DNA of 64,000 nt, taken from positions 54,460,613-54,524,612 of the forward strand of contig JAWZYU010000024.1 of NCBI GenBank assembly GCA_038380435.1, given 5' to 3'. Source of the stretch: Ryuthela nishihirai (taxonomy: Eukaryota > Arthropoda > Arachnida > Araneae > Heptathelidae). The translations under genes and the position numbers were made by a program. Position 1 is the first letter of the stretch, and every line of letters starts with the position of its first letter. The notes beneath the pieces were generated by a model. It saw nothing but the letters and a program-made list of their open reading frames with translations, was not told the origin of the DNA and did not search any database. Shown here in pieces: positions 27,301 through 39,300 of this stretch.

Positions 27301-30300
27301 ATACTAAACACTCAGCCATTGTCAGTCTGGAGATAAATTTGTTAAATTAAGACAAATATTGTACAACATGATGAGGAGACAGAATGCATTACTATAAATA
27401 TGACATTTATAATATTGGAAAAAGTAATATCAGAACTGGCATGGAAGCTTGTTTCTCATTCACATTCAGCTTTTGTACACAGTAATCAGTTCGTAACTTT
27501 TTTTTGGTTGTACTGATATCATGGAAATTAAATCCTTATATTTTATATATAACCATTCCCTGTCCAAGTGGTTAGCATGCTTGACTGCTGATCAAAGGGA
27601 CCTGGGGTACAACCCCAAGTAAGACATGGAAATTTATGTTATTTTTCTGCTGAGGTTCCACCATCCTCACAGACCTTCTACTCTGTCGAATTAAACTGAC
27701 AGCCTCCTGTCAGACCTCTGTGGCAATCAACTGTTTTAGGGAGTATTTTTTTAATTTTATATAAAAATAAAATAAATACCCTCTCAAACAGCTGCTTGCC
27801 ACAAAGGTCTGACAGGAGCCTCTCAGTTTAATTCGCCAGAGTACTACAGGGTCTTTGAGGATGGCAGGACTTCAACCAAAAAACAACACAAACATTCATG
27901 CCTTACCCAAAGCTCGAACCCAGGTCCCTTAGATCAGTAGCAAGTGTGCTCACCACTTGGCCATGGAATGGCTCCTAATTTTATATATGAGTGTTTTTTA
28001 CTTTCCACACATGTGAGAATAATTGTTATTGCATAATAAGGAATGAAACAATTTCCACCTGAAATGCAATGTGATAACCACTTTCAAATTTTGTATATTT
28101 TGAAAAGTTTCTTTTCTCTCTGTAAATTATATTTGCTAAATCTTCCATTGTTTTGCAAGTCATGGGATTTTTAATTTTATTCATTTTTTTATGACATAGT
28201 CAGAGAAATTTTTAAACTAAAAGTAACAATAATACACACAAAAATTGAATAATCCCTGTATTTCAACACTGTTTTAAAATTTCATTATGATATAATGTTA
28301 TTTTTATTTCTTGGCTGCTGAGTTTTTCTTATAAGGGGAGAAGAATAAAATTTTAAAATGAAATAGTGTGATATCTCACAAACAACTTGCATTTACTTTT
28401 TTTATTTTGTGCACTCTTCCTTGTTTTACGTATAGAACCTTGACAGAGAAGATTTCTATTTAGTCAATGATATTGAATTTCTGGCCAGTACTTTACGTTC
28501 TGACATAGCTTTTCTGAGAACAAGTTGGGGTATGCTGGGCCGTCCAACTATGTGCATGAGATTTCATCGTTATTACTTAGGTATGTGTTTCTGAGTTGAA
28601 TGGCATATTTGGTTGGAAAGAAAGTCATGTTTTTTTTTCTCTAAATTATATTATTGGATAAGAAAGTGAATAGAATATATTTAGTACAAAATATAGTTCC
28701 TTTGCTATTTTACAACTAAGTCCCATTGGTCAACTGATTTTTGGATACTTACCCTGTAAATATTTACTAGTTTTGGCTCAGATGAAGTTTAGACGTTATT
28801 ATTTTTCTATTTTTGATCACTCAAAAATGTTATAAAGAGATGAGTAAATTAAAATTACATGGCTCCAAGTCTGGTGTGTATGGAGGAATCAGCAGACTAT
28901 CCTATTGCAATTTACTGTTGTTTTTTGCAGGTATTCCTTGCAACACGAGGTTGACTCCTTATGTGCATGATGATATATTAAAAGTTTAATGAAGTGTTTC
29001 TGATAAAACTTGATGTAAACTCTCCAGTTCAAAATGCAGTTCTGTTGTAATGATCTAATTTAGATTGTAGAAATCGAAACAGATCACATTTTTCTTATCT
29101 CACCAATTGTAAAGCATTACTTTCCCATGGTGTAAACCATCTTTTTTCATCCACCTTATGTACTGACATAAAAGGCCACTTTTAATCTCTTGTCAGAGCT
29201 CAGTCACCAAATGGTTGTCATGCATACATAAAAACACAGATGGATAGTCATTGCATGGGAATGCTCCCTGAAAGTTAATGTAGAACCCTAATACTAACTT
29301 GTGACTTTTCCAAATTTTCTTTTCCAATTATGTTTATGTAGCTGTATGAATTATTTAGACTCTCTAGAGGTTTGATTCCACCAGAACTTATGAAACAAAC
29401 AACATGACTTTTTTCAGCCCAGTATTTATGCATGAGGTTTTCATACTATTAAGCATTAAAATCACAGTATAAATGGCTAAAATAGTTTAGAAAGATATGA
29501 TGCACTGTATAAATCTTTTCTCCCAGATTGAGGGCAGGATATAAAGTTGATATAAGGACTCCCCCCCAGGACTATTCACTAATAGCTATACAAAAAAGGA
29601 AAATCTAGTATTGGTAATGTGTAAAGTTTGAAAAAAGTATTATGTTTTTATGAGTTAAAAAGTATTAAAATCTCTAACTTGCATCATCTCCAAACAAGGT
29701 ACATTATATTACTAAAAGTGTTTAGACACTTCCTAGTTATTTAAATGGAAAGTCACATTCAAATGTTCCTTAACTTTGAAAATAAGTTTTTAATGGAAAA
29801 ATGTCACCGAAGATCTCATTCAAATCTCTCTGAATCTTAATTTTTAGCAATATTTGGTGTAATATTTAAAGAGTTATTGAAATTGAAACAATTAATAGCA
29901 GCACTTTTTTGCACACAATGGACTAAATGGCCAGGTCACAAAGACCCCAAGTGCTCAGAGAAGGTTGGGAGAGGAACAGCTGCTACAGTTGTTGGTAGAT
30001 AGATGGTAGTCTCCCATCAAGGCCATCCAATGTGTCCTTTAATGTGTACAGGGTATGGCTCTTCCACACACAGGGTCATGGTTTAACATCTCTTCCGATA
30101 GACGGCAGCATTATCAAGCCCATCGGTGTTCTATACTGAGTCAGCAGGGCAAAGAATTTTGCAGAGATAAATCTCAATGCTGGGTTCAGCTGGAACCTGA
30201 ACCTGGGAATTGCAAATTATGAGCCTGGCACACTACTGATTCCACACCCTCTAAAATTGTGTAAAAGTGAAAACAATGGTCTGTAAATGATAGCTAGATA

Positions 30301-33300
30301 GTCACTGGAAGAAGAGCTATACACCAATCCCCTGTGATGATGCATAGAACTGTTCAGGCCTACCACCTTATGTCCGAACCCGCCTTCTTGGGGTGCAGAC
30401 TGTTAGTACCTTTCAAAAGAGGTACTCTCTTGTGGAAGTGAACAGAAGGGGAGGGCTGCCAGATTAGTGTGGCCTACTGATCTTGGACAACTATGGCTAC
30501 TTTTCTCTTTTTTTCCTACCCTGCTAAGGAGTGGTCAACCACACAGGATCCTGGTGCTGACCATATAAATCTACAGGACTGGACTGAAATGAGGTTCTGA
30601 GCTTGAATACGGATCCTGAATTTGCTGCACTTGTGAGCTTCTGTGGAGGGAAAATCTTCCACTGTGTTTTCTGTTTGTTTGTGGTTTGACAGCCCCAAGT
30701 GAATAGATTCACAGGATATGTTTATCAGCTGGTGGATAATCCTGAGCAGAGGTCATCGCAGGCACCTAAACTCTTTGCTTCTACTGGCATCATCAAATTT
30801 TACATTGAAGGAAGTCTTCCAGTGTTAGATGGCTTCAGCCTTTAGTCGTGGGGTAACAGGTCTTTGCCTCACATCTGCGATTAGGAGGCTGTTTGATATT
30901 GTTGGCATTCCCTCTCTCAATAAACCTAATTTTTTTAAACATCCCACTAACCATTTTCTCTCCATAGGTAGTTGAAATGTGAGGACTCTGCACAGAGCTT
31001 TTCCTCTTGATGCCCTCACACAAGAATTCCACCATTATAATTTAGATATTCTCGGCTTGGAAGAGACCAGATGGACAGATAAAGGTCAGATTCTTAAAAA
31101 ATAATCTTAAATTTCTCTTTTCAGGGAGGGAAGATAATAAGCATTACCAAGTCATGGGTCTGCTTCTTAGCAGACATGTTAGTGATGTTCTTTTAGGATA
31201 TGAGTGCATTAATGAAAGGTTTCTTACAGCAAAATTTCAGACAAGCATTAAAGACTTAATGTTATTTGCTTTTATGTCCCCACTGAGGATGGGAAGGATA
31301 GGTTGATTCATATTGGATATTTTGAATTCTGTCAAGAAAGGAGATATTACCCTTGTTCAAGGTGACTTCAATGCCAAAGTTGGTACTGACTCTGACCTTT
31401 GGGGAAGGATGTTAGACCCTTTTGGTATTGGTAGCTGCAATGGCAATGGGTAACATCTCCTTCAGGTAAGTAAACTCAATGGTTTCAGAATAACTAACAC
31501 TTATTACAAACACCGCGACATACATAAGTACACATGGGTTTCACCTGATGAGCTGCATAAAAATATGATTAATTATATATTAATTAACAGCAAATGGGCA
31601 AGTTCTGTTAGGAATACCAGGTCATATAGAAGAGCTGAAATTGGATCTGACCATTACCTTGTTAAAAGTATCTTGCAACTTAAACTTAAGAAGTGTTGTG
31701 CTAAGGTTAAAAAATTTACCTTTAATACTGAAGCTCTGAAAGATCCATGAAAAAACCTTTTTTTTTTTATGATCTGAAAGACCCATTGAAAAGTTTTCAT
31801 GGTAAACTTTATAGCTAAAGCCTTACCATGATAAAGTATCCATCAGAAAGTTCATTATGACAGTCATGATTTGCTTACTACTGAAGTTGAAGAAGAATAG
31901 GACCATTTTAAACCGGCTTTTTTGGAAACTAACAGTAGTCTTTTTGGAAAAAAGGAGCAGAAGAGGCAGAATTGTTTGAGTGATAAGGCACTTGAGTTTA
32001 TTTCAAAAAGAAAGAACTGCAGGAATGTCCTTAATCAATGCCCTACTAGTCCTAATAGAAAGCATTACAGAGAGCTTAATAAACGTGTAAAGGGTCAGTT
32101 AGCTGCTGATAAGAATCTTCGGCTTGATGGCTTGACCGACAAAGCCAAGGAATCAGTTAGACAGCACAACAGCAGAGAACTGTACCAGATAGTTACTGTT
32201 TTGTGTGGTAGAAAACGGACTGGTATACAAGGATTGAAGGATAAACAAGGAAAGGATAAACAGGAATGATGATAAATGTATTGGGGGTTTTAATGTTGGC
32301 CCTATAACACAGTCCGAAGTAATTTTGGCTATTTCTAAACTTTAACTTCATAAATCCCCAGGGGTAGATGAAATTACTACAGAAATGCTCAGGGCTGGGA
32401 ATGTTTCGGTTACAACTTGGATGGCTGAAATTTTGAATAACTTTTACGATAAAGGCATGGTTTCTAAGGATTTTACTAGAGCTATTTTTTACCAGAGGGA
32501 TTTTACCAGAGCTATATTTTCAAAAAAGGTGATTGCAGTTCTTGTGATAACTATAGGGGTATCAGCCTACTCTCTGTTCCAGGTAAAGTTCTTTGCATGA
32601 TTGTGCTTAATAGAATTAAGAATCTGGTTTACAGGCAATTATGTGATGAGCAATGTGGATTCGGAAATGGTAGGGGATGTGTGGATCAGATATGCTCACT
32701 TAGGCAGATTCTTGAGAAATGTTTAGAGTTTCAGAAACCTTTGGTTGCTAGCTTTATTGATTTCAAAAAGGCTTTTGACTCTGTTGATCGTCATAATTTG
32801 TGGTTGATTTTGAGATCATATGGTATACCACACAAGTTAGTTAACATAATGAAAGCTCTCTATAATAACACTGAGTCGTGTGTGAGAGTTGGTAAGGCTT
32901 GTAGCAATTGGTTTAGCAATACGTCTGGTGTTCGACAAGGGTGCATTTTGTCTCCTTTTCTCTTTAGTTTGGTTGTTATTATGTTATGCGAAATTCACTT
33001 CAAGGGAAAGATTTTGGCCTTAAATGGGCTGGAGATACGAAAATTTCTGATTTAGATTATGCTGATGATTTAGCCCTTTTGGCAAATAATGTTGATGAGA
33101 TGAACTCTTTCATTCGAGCTGTTGATGAGACTGGTAGTAGAGTAAGTTTAGTTATAAACAGAGAGAAAACTAAAGTGATGCAAATTAGTCAGGTAGGCTG
33201 TGATTCAGTTAATCTGAATGGTTGCACTCTTGAGAAGATGTCACAGTTTAATTATCTTGGGAGCTATGTAACATATACAGGTGATATGTGGCATGAGATT

Positions 33301-36300
33301 AACAGATGAATAGTGATTGCTGCCTGGACTTTTAAGAATCTATGGAGAGTGTGGAGAAATAGGTGTATACACCTAAAGTCTAAAATTAGACTGTAGAATA
33401 GTTTGGTTCTTTCTAGGGTTAGTTATGGTAGTGAAACTTGGACTTTTTGTAAACAAGATAACAAGAAACTAGATGCTTTTGATTCTAGATGTTTATGCAG
33501 TATCTTGGGCATTAGGTGGTTCAGCTCTGTAACTAATGATGAGGTTAGGCAAAAGAATCAGCAACCTTCTGTAAGCAGCATATTGTGCAGAGAGAGACTC
33601 CATTGGTTTGGCTATGTTGCCTGTATGGATAATTATAGATTGGTGAATAGGGTTATGAACAATGTGCCTAAAAGCCTCAGAAAGATTTGGAGACTAGGAT
33701 GCAGTGGCAGACAATGTCAAACGGGACCTTGTTAGAATTGGTGTGCAATGGCCAGATGTAGCAGATGTAGCTCAGGACAAATATGCTTGGAGAACTAAAT
33801 TGCATCGTCTGGTTGGACCTCCGTAGCCTATGGTTGCTTGAGGATGATAATAGAGAGTGTGAAGAAATAGGCATATACACCTAAAGACTAAAATTAGACT
33901 GTATAATAGTTTGGTTCTTTCTAGGGTTAGTTATGGTAGTGAAACTTGGACACTTTGGAAACAAGATAACAGGAAACTAGATGCTTACACAGTATCTTGG
34001 GTATTTGGTAGTCCAACTTTGTAACTAATGATGAGGTTAGACAAAGGAGTCGGCAAACCTCCTTTAAACAGCATATTGTGCAGAGAGAGACTCCATTGGT
34101 TTTGCCATGTTCCCTGTATGGATAATTTTGGTGAATAAGGTTATGATATTTGGTGAATAGGGTTATGAACAGTGTACCTAAAGTCCTCAGAAAGAGGGGA
34201 GTGATCTAGGATGCAGTGGGCAGACAATGTCAAACAGGACTTTGTTAGAGTTGGCATGCAGTGGCCAAATGCAGCAGATGTAGCTCATGACAGATATGCT
34301 TGGGGAACTAAATTGCACAGTCTGATTGGACATCCTTAGCCCATGGCTGCTTGAGGATGATGATGAAATAATTTGATTATTCTCTGGATTGAGCTACAAA
34401 ACGCATATAAAACTCTGAGTGAAAATGCTGTAAAAATTCTTCTCTTTCCATCTATGTATTTGTAAGTCTGGTTTTCAACAGTAGCAAAGAAATAAACAGT
34501 GGAATAGGTTATTAATTTAAACCACTTTACATTTATCTTTGAGGGTATTTAAATCCTGAATAGAAAACTTATAACTGCTGTGGAAGAGTAGACCTCTCAT
34601 TAAATTGTTGATATAAGAGTAAGAAACGGGGCTGAGGTGGCTCTGCCACTGTCAGTGTACCTGACTCGTAATCTTCAGTTCCGAGGTTTGAGTCCCAGCT
34701 GGGTCAATGTTGAGTGTTATCTCCGCAAAACTCCCTGCCCTACCCACCATCAGTAGGGGACACCTATGGGCTTGGAAAGGCCACCATCTGTCAGATGGAA
34801 TGTTAGTCATGGCCCCATATGTGGTAGAGCCACACCCTGTGCACATTAAAGAACAAGCTGGATGGCCTTGACAGGAGTCTTCCCAACAGAAGGTATTAGG
34901 TTCCAGTGGGTCCCCTCACTCAACCTTCTCTGAGCCTTCGGGGTCTTTGTGACCTGACCATTTAGCCCATTGTGTGCAAAAAAAGTGTCGCTCAGGGGTA
35001 AAACAACTCAACCCTGGAGTAAGAAATTGAAACTTTGTTTAGTTTTTCCCCATTACTTACACTTACATAAGCAATATATTTTCTTTACAGTTGTATTTTT
35101 TTTTTGCATTGTTTATTGGAATTAATATGTTGCTAAATAATTAGGTATTTACCAAAATTTTTGAATGGGAGGTGGGGAAGTAGAGGGCCACTGAAATCTG
35201 GGTTTATGTATTGTGTATACTTTATTCGCTTTACAAGAAAAATTAATATGTAGTTGTAAAAGCACCAGCTGGGATATGTAGAAAAACACACTACATTTAA
35301 GGGGCTGTAGGGAATCTGGGAAAATTACTGCTAATATACTGCTCACAAAAATTAGGGGATATTTCAAAATGAATATGAAGTGATAAAAATATCCCCTAAT
35401 TTTTGTGAGCAGTATAGTAAGCCAATTACATCATTTAACTTCAAGGTAGTTTCTGCTATATATTAAGTATAGAGAATAGTCTGTAACCTAGGAAAAAATT
35501 GGGAATCGCTGATATATCTAACTAATTTTATCTCAGGATTTGTTACATTGAAGTCAATTTGGAAATATATACAAGATCTTAATATTATGTGTAATTACTA
35601 CTTCATCACATTTTAGCAGAATAGTCATGCATTTTTATGCTAATTGGTCTACCTCACTACTTTTGTGCACTTTATCAATGCACACTTACAGCTTGATCAG
35701 GAATATCTCAACTTAATGCTTTATTGAAAATATGTAGGAAATGTATTGCCCAAACTTTATCTGAAACAGCAGTTTTGTGTATTTCACTTCAAGTTATGGC
35801 TAAAACCAAATTTTGTCTTTGTCCCATATACTTATCTTCATGGAGACTGGAAACACTGCAATTTATTAATATCCTTACATCAACTATAGTACTAAAACTA
35901 TACAGTGTATCAGTCTTTTTGAAAACTATTTTAATTACTATGCTTGCAAATTTATGCATGTTGTTTTTATGTACTTTTATAAACTTGTTTCCTGTTTATG
36001 TGTGCAAAATGTTTTTTTAGATTTTAGAATTAACTTATTTCATTACAAATCAATTAGTTTTGCATTCTGTTACATTGTTTCTAATATAATCTGTTATGAA
36101 AACTAACAAATATTAGTATCACTACCAAGACTTTTAACATATATTCTGCCTCCTTTTGGTTGTATTGCTACTGCCTCATTTTTGCACTGATTGTTTAACA
36201 GAAAAAAAAAAAAGTTATGTGACTGTTGAGTTACTGTTGTAAAAATTGTTTTATAATATGTTGGCATAAACGAAATGAATGCATCACTTTTCTCTGCTAG

Positions 36301-39300
36301 TATATCATCTTTAAAACATTCAAATAATATCTGAGCATTTATGTGCCTTTGATGGCAGGCATACAGTACATTTATGTCTGGTATGTAATTTTATAATTAT
36401 CCAGTATATTCTTCCCTGTACTGCCCAGGGCATTAATATTTGAACTTGAAGAATAACATATTACATCTGGCAGATATGAAATATTTGTTTTCAAAGAGAA
36501 TGAAGTTTTTCATTTTCTTAAATTTTGCACCCTTTAACAGTAAGAATTCATACCAACAGATGATTATGAAAATATAATTGGTAATATTTTATTAGTCATA
36601 TACAACATAAAGAGAATTAGTCATTTATTTCTTAAAATGAAAAAGCTGTGTTCCCTCACCTCACATGGTTAAGACGCAAATCAATCAGTGTAAATCCCTT
36701 GACCCAGGACCACCTAGATAATAATTGAAGTCCTCACAGTTGTTCTATCTGGTCTTATTTAGGTAGCAGAAATGAAAAAAAAAATAAAGGAGTGAATTTA
36801 AATATATATAATATATGTAAAGATTTTGAGTGATATAGTTCACTAAAATTTAGTTGCAAACTATTTAGTTTAAATTGGTACAAAGTAAAGTAATTTATTT
36901 GTTACTACTATACTAAAATATTATTGAGTATTTTAAAATTACCACATGCTCTGGATCTTGATTGGCAGCCGGTAGCTCAGTGGTCCAGAGCACCTGACAT
37001 GTTATCAGGAGGTCGTGGGTTCATATCCCACCCAGCTCAAGACAATTTTTCCTCTAAAAATTTGAATCGACTTCAAAGTGGTAATTTATAGGTAAATACC
37101 AAATATGTCGAGTTTATTCATTATTTATCAACTGTATTACTTGTAAGAAAATGCTTTCCATCTATATGGCATGTGTTTACCACTTGTGGTGATATTGCCG
37201 GAACACTCCCTACATATGATGTAATGTAGATTGAAAAGGTTCATATCATCAATTAGAGGAGATCTTGATTGGTGGGTTTGAGTCCCAGCTGGGTGAGCAT
37301 TTAGATTTATCTCTGCAAAACTCCCCGCCCTGCCCACGGTCAGTAGGGGACACCGATGGCCTTGGAAAGGCCGCCGTCCGTCAGATGGGACGTTAAGCCG
37401 TGGCCCCATGTGCGGGAGAGCCATACCCTGTGCACATTAAAGAACACGCTGGATGGCCTTGACAGGAGGCTACCATCTGTCTCCCAACAGCTGTTCCAGT
37501 GGGTCTCCTCCCCCAACCTTCTCTGAGCCTTCGGGGTCTATGTGACCTGGTCATTTAGCCCATGGTGTGCAAAAAAGTGCCTCTCAGAGGTAAAACAACC
37601 CAACCCTTGATTGGCGACCAGTAGCTCAGTGGTCCAGAGCACCTGACATGTTATAAGGAGGTCACGGGTTCATATCCCATCTGACTCAAGACAATTTTTC
37701 TTCTAAAAATTTTAATTGACTTCAAAGTGGTAATTTATATGTAAATAAAGTGAAAGTGCATAAATTGAATTGGCATATTGTGAGCATTGCTTATAATTCA
37801 ATCAGGTGCAATTCATACATATGAACTTTTTTCATAAAGGTAATCTCTACAGCTCTTGTCTCTAGTTAGGGTTTAATAAATATTTTTTATCCTTCATTTC
37901 ATGTTTTAATGTTAGTTTTAAATATCAGTAGATGCTATTGATCTATGTTTAACTTTACAAAGATCATTTCCATTGCAAACTTTATAAAATAATTAATTCT
38001 CACTGATTGAAATATAGTTAAACCATCTAGTGGAATTTATACCTTCAAAATAAGGATCCACAGCATGTACACCAAAATAAAAATAATTATGTAGAGAAAA
38101 TGCACCAAACAATAACAAAAAGAATTAATGAACAGGAAACAGTTATTAAGAAACAAATTTGTCATACTGCTTTAGCACAAACTATTGTGCAGAATACTCT
38201 GTCAGTAACATAAATTCAGTTTAAAAATCCTTGCTTCCCCACTGACAAAATTTCAACTCAACTGTTTTGAAAACCTTATAAATCTTAAAGAGGTTTATTT
38301 TGCAACACTGAAATAATCTGCTCTGTCTTCTGTGTGTATTCTTCTGTTAAACAATTTCCAATTCAGTTTGTAGGAGCACTGCTAGAGGGATTTATCTATA
38401 TTGAATTTAACATCTAAGTAACTTATGTCACCTGAGGATGTTGGCAAATCAGCTTGATGAAATACATATTGGCACACCTTTTAAACTTTTAACATCTCAG
38501 TTATTTTGTTTTCGAAATTTAATGTTATGTATAGACATAAATGCTTTTAAGTACTTTTGTACTATCTGCAGACTTTCCTCCATTCCTCATGCCAGAAACT
38601 CTTAAATTTCCCCAAGAGTAACAATTGCCTATTCAGATGAATGTTTTCTTCTAACCTGCAAAAAAGCTTGATTTTTGCATATGAAATGCAAGAAATATCT
38701 TGATTTGCACTTACAAAAAGCAAACTTTTGCAACCCCCCACGATTACTGACCAAGCAGTAGTATATTGTCACTTTAACTTACCTGGGATCTGCACCTTTA
38801 TATCAACTGCAAACACTTCATAAAGACATTGGATCTCAACTTTTTTTTTCTACAATACATATTTCTTGTGCTTGTTTAGTCCAGCAGACTAGTAATCAGA
38901 AAACAACAACATGGCAGCTGCCAACTGCAACATCTACCACAGCTACTATGGTGAGTGTGCCAGAAAACAAGTGACAGCACAGTTGTTATGTGGTAATTCT
39001 AGAATTATAGCTATTAGTACTTTAAGCATGCTCAAGTTTCCTACATTAGCTTAATTTTATTTAATAGAGGTCTGTTCCCACTGTATATGGCGATGTCTGC
39101 CACCAGACTTCTATCATATATCAAGAGCCTTCAGAATTAAGTGGATTGAAGTAAAATCATTTTTAATTGTTTTTAATATGCAATGGTATTTGTAACAAAA
39201 TTAATTTTTAGCTTTACAGATGATAAATCTCTATCTTAAATTAGTTACATTTAAGAGTTCATAATATTTTGTGTATAAACACATTTTGTATGCTTTATCA

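Larger units (their letters stand above)
21133..28435. other. Intron between exons 3a and 3b: mostly unassigned
   Basis: Apart from the small repeats listed separately, I see no supported gene. 21655-21905 begins TACAAGGTGTCCACAGAGTTCTGTGG, which looks like a transposon end, and contains ECQDRPTLTYHECL, a possible transposase scrap. 25150-25750 is somewhat less AT-rich and could be an old antisense transposase copy, but I cannot name it. Confidence 0.35.
30290..33850 (+). mobile_element. LINE copy L4, the longest copy
   Basis: Leader 30300-30720 (AGAGCTATACACCAATCCCC, repeated at 46984), endonuclease region 30960-31750, linker 31860-32270, reverse transcriptase 32340-33300, C-terminal part to 33745, 3' end GCTTGAGGATGATAA. 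Endonuclease landmarks: NVRTLHRAFP, ILGLEETRW (catalytic Glu of the apurinic endonuclease type), GDFNAKVGTDSD and SDHYLVKS. RT landmarks: DFKKAFDSVD, SGVRQGCILSPFLF and YADDLALL. The RT frame is cut by a one-base loss near 32975 (open frames 32597-33055 and 32986-33309), and a piece near 32480 (TTTTACCAGAG) is duplicated. Dead copy. Confidence 0.85.

Noticed and set aside
35724..36020. 98-codon hydrophobic frame
   Set aside because: AT-rich intron DNA giving Leu, Phe and Ile by composition; no start context, no family.
36965..37040. tRNA gene
   Set aside because: The internal promoter boxes and a stem are there, but the same head recurs at 37614 with the same extra 3' body, so it is a tRNA-derived SINE.
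38880..38950. Exon-like island with donor GTGAGT between exon 3b and exon 4
   Set aside because: 71 nt starting in phase 1 would end in phase 0, but the next recognised exon needs phase 1. Adding 39068-39150 or 39070-39150 does not restore the frame, and the Thr-rich product does not match the family. Exons 3a and 3b already join 42076 perfectly.
39068..39150. Second exon-like island, SVPTVYGDVCHQ frame
   Set aside because: Neither acceptor choice fits the phase of the exon at 42076, and the donor GTAAAA is only moderate. Not family-like.
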